Counted from the first letter of the stretch, positions 44,017-52,829 are shown. The stretch: 64,000 bases of DNA from Massilia sp. YIM B02443 (GCF_030411955.1 NZ_JASNRA010000013.1:85993-149992); one strand, 5' to 3'. The notes: generated by a model not told the origin, from the letters alone. Numbers and translations are program-made.

Positions 44017-45138
44017 TTACACCATGTCCGCGAACGCCACCCGGTCGGTGGTGGCATTCCTCGCATCCTCGACCCGCACCTTGTGCGCCGCCAGCAATTC
44101 CTCGAGCGATGCATTCATGGTGTGGCAGCCCGCATCCTGCCCGCTGTTCATCTGCGCCCGGATCCCGCCCAGGTCGCCCGCCTCCAGCATGCGCATGACG
44201 GCCGGACTCGGCGTCAGGCACTCGGTCGCAAGATAATAACGATTGCCCTCCACCGACGGCAGCAGCGCCTGGCACAACACCCCGCGCAGCGCATGCGCCA
44301 GCGCCTGGGCCTGCGCATCCGAATTGCCCAGCAGGCGCAGCATCTTCTGCAGTCCGAGCTCGGTCGAGCGCGCGTGCAGCGTGGCCAGCACCAGCGGCCC
44401 CGATTCGGCCAGCGCCAGTGCTTCCTGCGCCGTCTGCGCATCGCGGATCTCGCCGATCACGATCACGTCCGGCCGCTCGCGCAGCGCGTCCAGTGCGCCC
44501 AGGTAGTAGCTTTCGACGTCGCCGCCCTCGCCTACTTCGCGCTGGGTGATGATGCACTTGCGCTGCGGGATCAGGGTCTCGACCGGGTCTTCGATGGTGA
44601 TGATGTGGCCCGAACGCTGGCGGTTGATTTCGTCCAGGATCGACGCGATGGTGGTGGATTTGCCCTGGCAGGTGTCGCCGATGATCAGGACCAGACCGCT
44701 GGTCAGGCGCGCGAACTCGCGTTCGTCGTCCCACAGCCCCAGGTCGGATAGCGCGATCGGCTCTTTCGGGAAGCGCCGGATCACGCACCCCAGGCGCTTG
44801 CCGCCCTGGAAGCGGAAGCAGTTGGCGCGGATGCGCGCCGTGTGCAGGTCGATCGAGCGATCAAAGGCGCGCGAGGTGATGCGCTCCGGCCAGTTTGGTT
44901 CGATGACGTCGAAGAATTCTTCCAGCTCTTCCTTGGTGATCGGCGAATCGGTTACCGCCACCAGGCCCTTCGGCTGGCGCAGCATCAGCGGGCTGTTCTG
45001 GTGGATGATGATGTCCGAGAACACCAGCTTGGAATTGAGCAGGTGCAGGATCTGCTGGACCAGCGTCTCGAACACCGGATGGTCTTCGTTTTCGATGTAC
45101 GAGAGCGTGGGAATCTGCGAGGACTGGTGGTGTTCCAT
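44017..45138 (-). CDS. PilT/PilU-like type IV pilus retraction ATPase, orphan
   Basis: A 373-residue hexameric secretion-type ATPase. It has an N-terminal PAS-like part (residues 1-120), a Walker A variant GDTCQGKST (154-162; PilT usually has GPTGSGKST), Asp box and HIITIEDPVE, the His box TLHARS and Walker B RPDVIVIGEIRD. It lies alone, with no pil genes nearby. PilT's AIRNLIRE helix is not evident near the C-terminus, suggesting a PilU-like accessory motor. Confidence 0.85.
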   Translation of the reverse strand: MEHHQSSQIPTLSYIENEDHPVFETLVQQILHLLNSKLVFSDIIIHQNSPLMLRQPKGLVAVTDSPITKEELEEFFDVIEPNWPERITSRAFDRSIDLHTARIRANCFRFQGGKRLGCVIRRFPKEPIALSDLGLWDDEREFARLTSGLVLIIGDTCQGKSTTIASILDEINRQRSGHIITIEDPVETLIPQRKCIITQREVGEGGDVESYYLGALDALRERPDVIVIGEIRDAQTAQEALALAESGPLVLATLHARSTELGLQKMLRLLGNSDAQAQALAHALRGVLCQALLPSVEGNRYYLATECLTPSPAVMRMLEAGDLGGIRAQMNSGQDAGCHTMNASLEELLAAHKVRVEDARNATTDRVAFADMV

Positions 45139-45210
45139 CGGGCCGGTACTGACAAAAGATCAAGACCGGACCATTATAAAACCAAGAATTGCCTAAAGAA
45201 AATTAATTGT

Positions 45211-45693
45211 TCATCGTGACATGCTTGCAACAATCCGTTCGCCGAACACGGTGATCGCCACGCCGGCCACCACGACCAGGGCGCCGACGATGCGCACGGC
45301 CGACACTTTGCGCGTGGCCATATTGATCAATCCAAAGTGGTCGATCGTCATCGAGCTGAGCAGCTGACCGGCAATCACCAGCACCACCAGGCTCAACAAG
45401 CCAATGCGTGGCGCCAGGAACACGGTGCCGAACACGAAGGCAGCGCCGAGGAAACCGCCGGCAAATTTCCACAGCGGCTGCGACGGCAGCGCCGACAGCG
45501 TCGCGCCCAGCGTTCCCAGGCCGCCCTTGGCCAGCGCCATCACCAAGAGCACCGCGGTGCCGCAGCCAAACGACACCAGCGCCGCCATCACCGAATTGGC
45601 GCCCAGCGACTGGGCCAACTGGCTGTTCACGGCCGCCTGCACCGACATGGCGATGCCGACGCAAAACGCCAGCCCCAACAACATCACATTCAT
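45211..45693 (-). CDS. DMT-superfamily YdcZ/DUF606 membrane protein
   Basis: A 160-residue protein with five hydrophobic segments, matching the DUF606 (YdcZ-like) half-size DMT transporters (GIAMSVQAAVNSQLAQSLG at the start, AGQLLSSMTIDHFGL in the middle). Likely acts as a dimer to move small molecules; the substrate is unknown. It follows the PilT-like gene upstream on the minus strand after a 71-bp gap. Confidence 0.85.
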   Translation of the reverse strand: MNVMLLGLAFCVGIAMSVQAAVNSQLAQSLGANSVMAALVSFGCGTAVLLVMALAKGGLGTLGATLSALPSQPLWKFAGGFLGAAFVFGTVFLAPRIGLLSLVVLVIAGQLLSSMTIDHFGLINMATRKVSAVRIVGALVVVAGVAITVFGERIVASMSR

Positions 45694-45876
45694 CGTACTT
45701 CCCTGACAAACAAAAAGCGCACGATTTTAGTGCATCCGGCGCCGCAGCGGTGGCACGGTTCATCACTCGTCCGTGCAATCCAGCCATGCTTCTGCGCGGC
45801 TCGTCGCAAAACGCGCGCGGGCGGCCGGCCGGAGGCCTAGCATCGGCCTGCCAATCAACCTTCCAAGGAGACCGTC

Positions 45877-46644
45877 ATGCCGACCCGTCCGCCCATTTCT
45901 TCCACGCGCCGCACCCTGCTGCTGGGCGCCCTGCTCGGCTGCAGCACCACGCCCGCCCTTGCCGCCTGGTTCGGCGGAGAAACCGTCGAAGGCCGCGGCG
46001 CGGTGGCGCGCCAGGAGCGCCGGGTCGGCAGTTTCAATGGCGTGTCATTGGGCCTGCCGGGACGGGTCGAACTGCGCATCGGCGAGCGTGAAGGCATCAC
46101 TGTCGAGACCGAAGAGAACCTGCAGGCGCTGATCGAGACCGAGGTCGAAGACGGCATGCTGCGCATCCGCCCGGCGCGGCGCAACCTGAACCTGCGCTCG
46201 CGCAATCTGCACTTCGTCGTCTACGCGCGCCGCATCGAGCGCCTGTCGCTGGGCGGCAGCGGCAGCATCGAGTCGGACCCGCTGCGCGGCGGACGCATCG
46301 ACGTCGACATCGGCGGCTCGGGCCGGATCGAGCTGCAAGGGGTGGAAGCCGACCGGCTGGCGGTGAGCGTCGGCGGCAGCGGCGACCTGCGCTGCGGCGG
46401 CGGCAAGGTGGGCCGGCTGTCGGTCGCGGTGGCGGGATCGGGCGACGTCGATTTGGGACGGGTCGAGGCGCGCGAGGCCAGCGTCAACATCGCCGGCTCG
46501 GGTGACGTGACGCTGTGGGCGCAGGCCGACCTGAACGCCTCGATCGCCGGCTCGGGCGACATCGCCTATTACGGCGACCCGCGCGTGCGGCGTTCGGTGG
46601 CGGGATCGGGCGAGGCGCGCCGGCTGGCGGCGGCGCCGCGCTGA
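45877..46644 (+). CDS. Secreted DUF2807 (head GIN domain) protein
   Basis: A 255-residue exported protein with a twin-arginine-like/Sec signal (STRRTLLLGALLGCS; a lipobox-like cysteine is possible). The mature part is built of short beta-repeats with GSGSI, GSGRI, GSGDL, GSGDV, GSGDI turns, the right-handed beta-helix pattern of the putative auto-transporter adhesin head GIN domain (DUF2807). Probably an envelope-bound structural or adhesion protein. It converges with the copper chaperone gene, six bases between stops. Confidence 0.85.
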   Translation: MPTRPPISSTRRTLLLGALLGCSTTPALAAWFGGETVEGRGAVARQERRVGSFNGVSLGLPGRVELRIGEREGITVETEENLQALIETEVEDGMLRIRPARRNLNLRSRNLHFVVYARRIERLSLGGSGSIESDPLRGGRIDVDIGGSGRIELQGVEADRLAVSVGGSGDLRCGGGKVGRLSVAVAGSGDVDLGRVEAREASVNIAGSGDVTLWAQADLNASIAGSGDIAYYGDPRVRRSVAGSGEARRLAAAPR

Positions 46645-46650
46645 AGCGGC

Positions 46651-47148
46651 TCAGTGGCTGGCGTGACCGGCGTGGCCGGCATGGCCGCCGGCGGCCGGCT
46701 TGCCGCTGTGCGACAGCGGCATCACCGGCAGCGTGGCCTTGACGTCCTGGCGCTTGCCGGCGGCGTCCTGCAGCACCAGGGTCAGCTCGACGTTCTCGCC
46801 TTCCTTCAGCTGGCGCTTCAGGTCGAACAGCATCACGTGGTAGCCGCCCGACGCCAGGTTCACCGGTTTGCCGGCCGGCAGCTCGATGGCGTCGACCTTA
46901 CGCATGCGCATCACCTGGCCTTCCATCGCCATCTCGTGCAGCTCGGCGCGGCCGGCCACGGGCGTGCGCACCTCGACCAGGCGCGCCGCGCCCGCCGACT
47001 GCAGCTGCATGAAGGCGCCAGTGCTCTTTTGCGCCGGGACGGTGGCGCGCACCCAGGGATCGGTCACGCTCACCTGCGCCAGGGCGGGCAGGGAAACGGC
47101 GGCGGACAACAGGCCGGCGGCAAGCGCGGCGAAAAGCTGGCGGGTCAT
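46651..47148 (-). CDS. PCu(A)C periplasmic copper chaperone
   Basis: A 165-residue exported protein (signal to about residue 24). The Cu(I) motif H-M-X10-M-X21-H-X-M is present: LHEMAMEGQVMRMRKVD then GGYHVMLF. A C-terminal His-rich tail (HAGHAGHASH) gives extra metal sites. PCu(A)C delivers copper to the CuA centre of cytochrome c oxidase. A TATAAT hexamer lies 43 bp upstream of the ATG. It does not sit with SCO or oxidase genes here. Confidence 0.92.
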   Translation of the reverse strand: MTRQLFAALAAGLLSAAVSLPALAQVSVTDPWVRATVPAQKSTGAFMQLQSAGAARLVEVRTPVAGRAELHEMAMEGQVMRMRKVDAIELPAGKPVNLASGGYHVMLFDLKRQLKEGENVELTLVLQDAAGKRQDVKATLPVMPLSHSGKPAAGGHAGHAGHASH

Positions 47149-47218
47149 GACGGTCCTCGCAAAGAAAATATCGACAACGGGTAAATAGAAATTATAGCGT
47201 TGGTATTGATCGGACGGC

Positions 47219-47761
47219 TCAGACAGCGCCGCGCAGCACTTCGCGCTCGACCAGCACGGTCTCGGCGCCGTCGGTCAGCCACACCTGGCCGTCCTGGATC
47301 GTGCATTGCAGGCTCATCGAACGCTGCGCCATCTTTTCCAGCTGGGCGCTGGTCTCGGCCGGGATGTTGATCACCGAAACGTTCTTGGCGCGCTCGATCT
47401 TGTTGGCCAGGCCCTTGAACCAGATGCTGCTGGTAGCGCTGTAGCTGTACACGATCACCCGCTCGGCGCGCCCGGCGGCCTTCAGGATGCGCTTTTCGTC
47501 CGGCTGGCCGACTTCGATCCAGAGGTCGATGGCGCCGGTCAGGTCCTTCAGCCACATGGCCGGCTCGTCGACGTCGAACAGGTCCTTGGTGAAGGCCAGC
47601 GCCGGGTCGGCGTGCAGCGCGAACGCCAGCACGCGGATCATCACGCGTTCATCGGTTTCGGACGGATGCCGGGCGATGGTCAGATTGTGTTCCTGGTAGT
47701 AGTTCCGGTCCATGTCGGCGATCGACAGGTCGGCCTTGTAGATGGTCGCTTTGAGAGCCAT
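47219..47761 (-). CDS. yaeQ: YaeQ-family protein
   Basis: A 180-residue protein matching YaeQ along its length (MALKATIYKADLSIADMDRNYY, LWIEVGQPDEKRILKAAGRAERVIVY). YaeQ has a PD-(D/E)XK nuclease-like fold and an uncertain role, once linked to transcription elongation (RfaH suppression) in enterobacteria. It is divergent from the oxidoreductase gene. Confidence 0.92.
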   Translation of the reverse strand: MALKATIYKADLSIADMDRNYYQEHNLTIARHPSETDERVMIRVLAFALHADPALAFTKDLFDVDEPAMWLKDLTGAIDLWIEVGQPDEKRILKAAGRAERVIVYSYSATSSIWFKGLANKIERAKNVSVINIPAETSAQLEKMAQRSMSLQCTIQDGQVWLTDGAETVLVEREVLRGAV

Positions 47762-47889
47762 TGGTGCGTGAGGTTGTGCGTGCCTGGTTGAGAAAACCCG
47801 CTATTGTCGCATGGTGCGGGCGCGCCGGCGGCGCCGCGTGCAGCCTGTCGGCTTTCCAATACACCTTTTCACCCACCACGGAGACTTCG

Positions 47890-48921
47890 ATGACCAACGC
47901 CTTCCCGCCCAACCAGCAGTTCCTGCTCGCCGCCCGGCCCGTCGGCCTGCCGCAGGCGCACGACTGGCAATTCCACGAACAGGCCGTGCCCGAGCCGCAG
48001 GAAGGCGAGATCGTGGTCAAGGTGCTGTACCTGTCGCTCGACCCCGCCATGCGCGGCTGGATGAACGAAGGCCGCTCCTACATCCGCCCGGTGGCGATCG
48101 GCGAAGTGATGCGCGCCGGCGGCCTGGGCATCGTGGTGGCTTCGCGCTCGCCCGCTTTCGCCACCGGCGACTACGTGGTGGGCGGCACCGGCGTACAGCG
48201 CTACTGGTCGGGGCCGGCCGACGACCGGAACGCCGGCTTCAGGCGCATCGGCTCCACGGTCGAGCATCCGACCGCCTGGCTCAATACCCTCGGCATGCCG
48301 GGCATGACCGCCTGGTTCGGCCTGCGCGAAGTGGGCCAGGCCAGGGCCGGCGACACGGTGGTGATCTCGGGCGCCGCGGGCGCGGTCGGCATGACCGCCG
48401 GCCAGATTGCGAAGCAGATGGGCTGCCGCGTGGTCGGCATCGCCGGCGGCGCCGACAAGTGCCGCTTCGTGGTCGAACGGCTCGGCTTCGACGCCTGCAT
48501 CGACTACAAGGCGGGGCCGGTGCAGGCCGGCCTCAAGGAACATTGTCCGGACGGGGTCGACGTCTATTTCGACAATGTCGGCGGCGCCATCCTGGACGCG
48601 GTCCTGACCCGCATCCGGCTGCACGCGCGGATCGTGATCTGCGGCGCGATCTCGCAGTACAACGCCACCGAAAAAGTGACGGGGCCGTCGAACTACCTGG
48701 CGCTCCTGGTGAACCGGGCGCGCATGGAAGGCATGGTGGTGTTCGACTACGCCGCGCGCTACCCGGAAGCGGTGGCGCAGCTGTCGCAGTGGCTGCGCGA
48801 GGGCGCGATCCAGAGCATTGAACACGTGGTGGAAGGCTTCGAAGGCTTCCCGCAGGCGCTGCTGATGCTGTTCGAAGGGCGCAACCTGGGCAAGCTGGTG
48901 CTGAAGGTGGCGGACGCCTGA
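47890..48921 (+). CDS. NADP-dependent MDR-family oxidoreductase (CurA/LTB4DH-like)
   Basis: A 343-residue zinc-independent medium-chain reductase. The Rossmann motif GAAGAVGMTAGQIAKQMG, DVYFDNVGGAILDAVL and GAISQYNAT are typical of prostaglandin/curcumin reductase-like enzymes that reduce enone double bonds with NADPH. The ATG at 47890 follows GGAGAC. Cytoplasmic. Substrate unknown; not obviously linked to neighbours. Confidence 0.9.
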   Translation: MTNAFPPNQQFLLAARPVGLPQAHDWQFHEQAVPEPQEGEIVVKVLYLSLDPAMRGWMNEGRSYIRPVAIGEVMRAGGLGIVVASRSPAFATGDYVVGGTGVQRYWSGPADDRNAGFRRIGSTVEHPTAWLNTLGMPGMTAWFGLREVGQARAGDTVVISGAAGAVGMTAGQIAKQMGCRVVGIAGGADKCRFVVERLGFDACIDYKAGPVQAGLKEHCPDGVDVYFDNVGGAILDAVLTRIRLHARIVICGAISQYNATEKVTGPSNYLALLVNRARMEGMVVFDYAARYPEAVAQLSQWLREGAIQSIEHVVEGFEGFPQALLMLFEGRNLGKLVLKVADA

Positions 48922-49051
48922 CGGCATCCCGGCGGAACGGCGCCACACGCATGTCGAAGGCGAAGCCGAACGGCGCGGCTGAACTTCAGTCCGCGCCTGT
49001 GGTCGTAGAGGTTCGGGGCGACGCCCGCCTCTTCCCTTCATGGAGTCCGCC

Positions 49052-49486
49052 ATGTTTCCTTATCCCGAAAATGCCAGCGCCAATCCGGCGCTGCGCGCCC
49101 AGTTCGACGCCCAGGTCGGCTACCTCGCCACGCTGTCGCAGCGCAGTTGCGACCTGATGGCGCGCCTGAGCGAACTGAACATGCAGCTGGCGCGCCAGAC
49201 CATCGACGACGTGATCGACACCGGCCGCCAGATGGCCGCCTGCAGCGACCCGTTCCAGCTCGGCGCCACCGCCATGCACGGCTGGCAGCCGGTGGGCGAA
49301 CACCTGCGCAATTACCAGCAGAACCTGATGGGCGTGCTGGCCGACGCCGGCGCCGGCCTGGGCCAGGCGGCAGCGCAGGCGCCGGCGGCGTTCGCCGCCA
49401 ACAGCATGGCGGCCGCGAATGCGGCCAATGCCGCCGCCAGCAATATGGCGAATGCGGCCGCCACCGCGGCGCGGCGCGCCAGCTGA
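49052..49486 (+). CDS. Phasin-family protein
   Basis: A 144-residue amphipathic helical protein with the phasin pattern (NPALRAQFDAQVGYLATLSQRSCDLMARLSELNMQLARQTIDDV), ending in an Ala/Asn-rich tail (ANSMAAANAANAAASN). Phasins coat polyhydroxyalkanoate granules. The ATG at 49052 has GGAG six bases upstream; an ATG four codons earlier has none. No PHA synthase is adjacent. Confidence 0.78.
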   Translation: MFPYPENASANPALRAQFDAQVGYLATLSQRSCDLMARLSELNMQLARQTIDDVIDTGRQMAACSDPFQLGATAMHGWQPVGEHLRNYQQNLMGVLADAGAGLGQAAAQAPAAFAANSMAAANAANAAASNMANAAATAARRAS

Positions 49487-49671
49487 TGCCGCGCCATCAG
49501 CCGGACCGGACGGCCATGCAATGACGACACGCGCGGACGGCGGAAAGGTTGAACTAACGTCCACCACGTTTCTCTAATCGCACGAGCGCAGCCATAGTGC
49601 GCTCACGGCAACCGGTACGGCCTCTGGTATGGCAACACCATCTAACAGCCCTACGGCACAAGGAGATCGAC

Positions 49672-50013
49672 ATGGCGACTAGCAAGGAGAACGGCAAAGG
49701 CACGAGCAGTCCCGGCAACGCCCAGAAGAGCGGGCAGCCGGCCAAGCGCGGGTTCGCCGCGATGGACCAGAACCAGCAGCGCGAAATCGCGAGCAAGGGT
49801 GGCCAGGCGGCGCACCAGAAAGGCACGGCGCACGAATTCGATTCCGAGGAAGCGCGCCGCGCCGGACAGAAAGGCGGCGAGGCAGTGAGCCGCAACCGTG
49901 CGCACATGGCCGACATCGGCCGCAAGGGCGGCGAAAGCCGGCAATCGGCCCAACGCGCCGCGGCGGCAGCGGCGGCATCCAAGGGCAACCGCCAGGGCGA
50001 GAAGGAGGGCTGA
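49672..50013 (+). CDS. KGG-motif stress protein (Con-10/YciG-like)
   Basis: A 113-residue hydrophilic, probably disordered protein with three KGG repeats: EIASKGGQAAH, RAGQKGGEAVS, DIGRKGGESRQ. The family (GsiB/YciG/Con-10-like) rises in stationary phase or general stress. A strong AAGGAG site precedes the ATG at 49672. The upstream gap (49487-49671) may hold a stress-type promoter; none is clear by consensus. Confidence 0.85.
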   Translation: MATSKENGKGTSSPGNAQKSGQPAKRGFAAMDQNQQREIASKGGQAAHQKGTAHEFDSEEARRAGQKGGEAVSRNRAHMADIGRKGGESRQSAQRAAAAAAASKGNRQGEKEG

Positions 50014-50163
50014 CGCCGCTGTCACCGCGCCCGGCCCACCCTGCAAGGCGCAACGTTCCGGGCCCCGTCCCGACGGCCCGGTCCTGCGCGCAATCCGCTC
50101 CGCCGACCGGCGTCACCGGCCGGCGGAGTGGCTCCATTGTTTGTCTTCGCTAGTACTCTTCGC

Positions 50164-50205
50164 TTGTCGTCGTCGTTTGTCGTCGTCGTTTGTCGTCGTC
50201 GTTTG
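50164..50205. repeat. Three tandem copies of a 13-bp unit
   Basis: TTGTCGTCGTCGT is repeated exactly three times (50164-50176, 50177-50189, 50190-50202) followed by a partial copy (TTG). It lies in the 273-bp gap before the YgjP-like gene. Unit length is not a multiple of three, so it is not coding. Repeat number may vary between strains and change spacing to the downstream gene. Confidence 0.8.
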
Positions 50206-50286
50206 GCTCCCCCCACCTCGGGCTGCGTCTTTTCCCGCCGTGACCTGCCCTTGCATGCCGCCCCGGCTGTGGTACATTCCCGGCCC

Positions 50287-50793
50287 ATGCATACCCTGAA
50301 ATACCTGACCGCCTATCCCGAGCCGCTACGCGCCCAGGTCAGCCAGCTGATCGACCAGGACCGCCTCGGCGACACCCTGCGCCGGCGCTATCCCGACGCC
50401 CACGGCATTCGTACCGACGGCGCCCTGTACGGCTATGTGCAAGACCTGAAGGGTGAATACCTGCGCCAGGCGGCGCCGGTCTCGAAAGTCGCCTTCGACA
50501 GCAAGATCGGCGTGGTCCAGCACGCGCTCGGCCTGCACACCGCCATCTCGCGCGTGCAGGGCGGCCGCCTGAAGGCCAAGCACGAGATCCGCATCGCCAG
50601 CCTGTTCCGCGACGCCCCGCTGCCGTTCCTGCGCATGATCGCCGTGCACGAACTGGCGCACCTGAAGGAAAAGGACCACGACAAGGCGTTTTATAAACTG
50701 TGCTGCTGGATGGAGCCGGATTATCACCAGCTCGAATTCGACGTGCGCCTGTACCTGACCTGGCTCGACCTGTCCGGCGAACGCCTGTGGTGA
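50287..50793 (+). CDS. YgjP-like (DUF45) metal-dependent hydrolase
   Basis: A 168-residue protein with HELAHLKEKDHDKAF (HExxH plus a third His), the DUF45/YgjP gluzincin-like metallopeptidase site. No signal peptide, so cytoplasmic. YgjP-type proteins have been linked to nucleic-acid-associated proteolysis, but function here is not known. ATG at 50287 gives the family-like start MHTLKYLTAYP; upstream in-frame sequence is the tandem-repeat gap. Confidence 0.85.
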   Translation: MHTLKYLTAYPEPLRAQVSQLIDQDRLGDTLRRRYPDAHGIRTDGALYGYVQDLKGEYLRQAAPVSKVAFDSKIGVVQHALGLHTAISRVQGGRLKAKHEIRIASLFRDAPLPFLRMIAVHELAHLKEKDHDKAFYKLCCWMEPDYHQLEFDVRLYLTWLDLSGERLW

Positions 50794-50899
50794 CTGTCGT
50801 CAGCCCGGTCCACGATGGATCCGGGATGTCCGGCAGCCAAAGGGCACGGAACGCTATCGTGCGCGCCCCGGATGTGAACATGTGAGAGAATGTTGCGTT

Positions 50900-50928
50900 A
50901 AGACAACAACAATTTACCACTATATAAT
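50900..50928 (+). promoter_or_regulatory. Candidate sigma-70 promoter of the porin/GGDEF operon
   Basis: AAGACA (50900-50905) and a perfect TATAAT (50923-50928) with 17-bp spacing. Best promoter in this gap (50794-51046); it lies about 120 bp before the porin start. Confidence 0.6.
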
Positions 50929-50934
50929 GCGCTT

Positions 50935-50946
50935 AGGTAATTACCT
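50935..50946. promoter_or_regulatory. Perfect 12-bp palindrome at predicted transcription start
   Basis: AGGTAATTACCT is a perfect palindrome six bases after the TATAAT, overlapping the expected start of transcription. Its location suits a repressor operator. The protein that binds it is unknown. Confidence 0.5.
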
Positions 50947-51046
50947 CGACATACTTATGCAGCTCCGCTAGAGTTTGACAAGCAATATTTCCTGATCCAA
51001 TCGCTACTGCAGCGATTCCAGGCCTGTGGCCACCATCCGACATCAC

Positions 51047-52360
51047 ATGTACCTGCAACCACGTTCCGGCACGCTTGCGCCTGCCGCTCAGCCCTTTTCG
51101 CGCCGCGCATCGGCGCCCGTATGCGTACCCAAGCGCATGGCCAGCCTGTTGGCGGCGCTCCTTTTGCCGTGCTTGCCCGGCGTGGCGATGGCCGATAACG
51201 GCCTGGTCCCAAGCTGGAAAGTGTCCGGCTTCGGCACGCTCGGAATGGTGCATTCGAGCCAGCGCAGCGCCGACTTTACCGCCTCGGTACTGCGCAAGGA
51301 TGGCGCCGGCGCCACAAGCAGCTGGAGTCCCGACGTCGACAGCCGCCTGGGCGCCCAGCTCGACCTCGGCATGGGCCCCTGGTCGGCAGTGCTGCAGGTA
51401 GTCAGCGAACAGCGCCTCGACGGCGGCTACCAGCCCGAAATCGAATGGGCCAACGTCAAGTACCAGCTCACGCCCGAACTGGCGGTGCGCGCAGGCCGCA
51501 TCGCGCTGCCGGTATTCCTGGCTGCCGAATACCGCAAGGTCGGCTATGCCCTGCCCTGGGTGCGCACCCCGGTCGACGTCTACGGCACCCTGCCGATTTC
51601 CAGCAGCGACGGCGTCGACATGACCTGGCGCTGGAGCACCGGCGACGTGCGCCACAATACGCAGCTGCTGGCCGGACGCACCAACCGCGACCTGGCCAAC
51701 GGCCTGAAGATCCGCGCCGGCCAGATTCGCGGCGTCTCGCACAGCATCGAGCGCGGCGCGCTGAGCGGGCGCGTGACCGCATTCACTGGACGCCTGACCA
51801 CCGGCATCGGCCGCGAGTTGTTCGACGCCCTGCGCATGTTCGGCCCGACTGGCAATGCCATGGCCGACCGCTACGCGATCGACGACAAGCGCGTGATGAT
51901 GCTCAGCGCCGGCGCCAGCTACGACCCCGGCCCCTGGTTCGTGACCGCCGAATACGGCAAGACCCGCACCAGTTCCCTGCTCGGCGACGGCACCTCGATG
52001 TACGTCGGCGCCGGCCTGCGCCGCGGCGCCTTCACGCCTTACGCCGGCTACGCCCAGGTGCGCGCCGACGTGCCCTTGACCGACCCCGGCATTCCCACAA
52101 CCGGCCTGCCGCCGCCACTGGCCGGCGCTGCGGTGCAGCTCAATGCCGGCGTCAACAGCTTCCTGTCGACGATCCCCGTGCAGTCGACCTGGAGCGCGGG
52201 CGTGCGCTGGGACGCGGCGCCCGACATCGCCCTCAAGCTGCAGTTCGAGCGGGTGCGCCCGCAAGGCGGCTCGCGCGGCACCCTGATCAACCCGACGCCC
52301 GAGTTCCGCTCGGGCCGCGCGTTCGGCATCGCCAGCGTCGCGCTGGATTTCGTTTTCTGA
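51047..52360 (+). CDS. Outer membrane porin-like protein of signalling operon
   Basis: A 437-residue beta-barrel protein with a signal region (MASLLAALLLPCLPGVAMA), alternating beta-strand pattern (WKVSGFGTLGMVHSS, GPWFVTAEYGKTRTSS) and C-terminal aromatic residue (VALDFVF). The start is uncertain: ATG 51047 (used) or ATG 51137 directly before the hydrophobic core; neither has a good ribosome binding site. First of four closely spaced genes (gaps of 9 and 7 bp, then a 4-bp overlap) with a PstS-like protein and two c-di-GMP enzymes. May bring ligand to the binding protein (inference). Confidence 0.8.
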   Translation: MYLQPRSGTLAPAAQPFSRRASAPVCVPKRMASLLAALLLPCLPGVAMADNGLVPSWKVSGFGTLGMVHSSQRSADFTASVLRKDGAGATSSWSPDVDSRLGAQLDLGMGPWSAVLQVVSEQRLDGGYQPEIEWANVKYQLTPELAVRAGRIALPVFLAAEYRKVGYALPWVRTPVDVYGTLPISSSDGVDMTWRWSTGDVRHNTQLLAGRTNRDLANGLKIRAGQIRGVSHSIERGALSGRVTAFTGRLTTGIGRELFDALRMFGPTGNAMADRYAIDDKRVMMLSAGASYDPGPWFVTAEYGKTRTSSLLGDGTSMYVGAGLRRGAFTPYAGYAQVRADVPLTDPGIPTTGLPPPLAGAAVQLNAGVNSFLSTIPVQSTWSAGVRWDAAPDIALKLQFERVRPQGGSRGTLINPTPEFRSGRAFGIASVALDFVF

Positions 52361-52369
52361 GGGGGCGAC

Positions 52370-52822
52370 ATGAACGATCGATTCCGTCCCTGCCTGCGCC
52401 TCCTGTGCGCCACCCTGGTCCTCGGTTTGTCGAGCAGCCTGGCCAGCGGCCACGCCTCGGCCGAGCTGGTGGTGGTGGTCTCCAGCCGCAATCCGGCCCC
52501 CAGCATGAACGCCGACCAGGTGGCCGCCATCTTCCTCGGCCAGTCGGCGCGCTTCCCCGACGGCGCGGTCGCGGTGCCGGTCGACCAGCGCCTCGGCGCC
52601 GAGGCCCGCCTGCAGTTCTACCGCGAGGTGTCCGGCAAGACCCCGGCCCTGCTCAAGGCCCACTGGTCGAAGATGGTGTTCACCGGCCGCGGCCAGCCGC
52701 CGCGCGAAGCGCAGGACGACGCCAGCGTGCGGCGCATGGTGGCCGAGAACCCGTCGATGATCGGCTACATCGACCGCAGCGCGCTCGACGCCAGCGTGCG
52801 TCCGGTACTGGTGCTGCAGTGA
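52370..52822 (+). CDS. One-lobe PstS-like periplasmic binding protein
   Basis: A 150-residue exported protein (signal to about residue 32). VVSSRNPAPSMNADQVAAIFLGQSARFPDG and SKMVFTGRGQPPREAQDD with NPSMIGYID match the N-terminal half of phosphate-type binding proteins; the second lobe of the usual ~350-residue PstS is missing. It lies 9 bp after the porin and 7 bp before the GGDEF-EAL gene and has no transporter genes. It is therefore more likely a sensor input for the next gene than part of an importer. Confidence 0.8.
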   Translation: MNDRFRPCLRLLCATLVLGLSSSLASGHASAELVVVVSSRNPAPSMNADQVAAIFLGQSARFPDGAVAVPVDQRLGAEARLQFYREVSGKTPALLKAHWSKMVFTGRGQPPREAQDDASVRRMVAENPSMIGYIDRSALDASVRPVLVLQ

Positions 52823-52829
52823 GGACGCG

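Noticed and set aside
50164..50205. CRISPR-like array
   Set aside because: Repeats are contiguous 13-bp tandem units without spacers and no cas gene is near.
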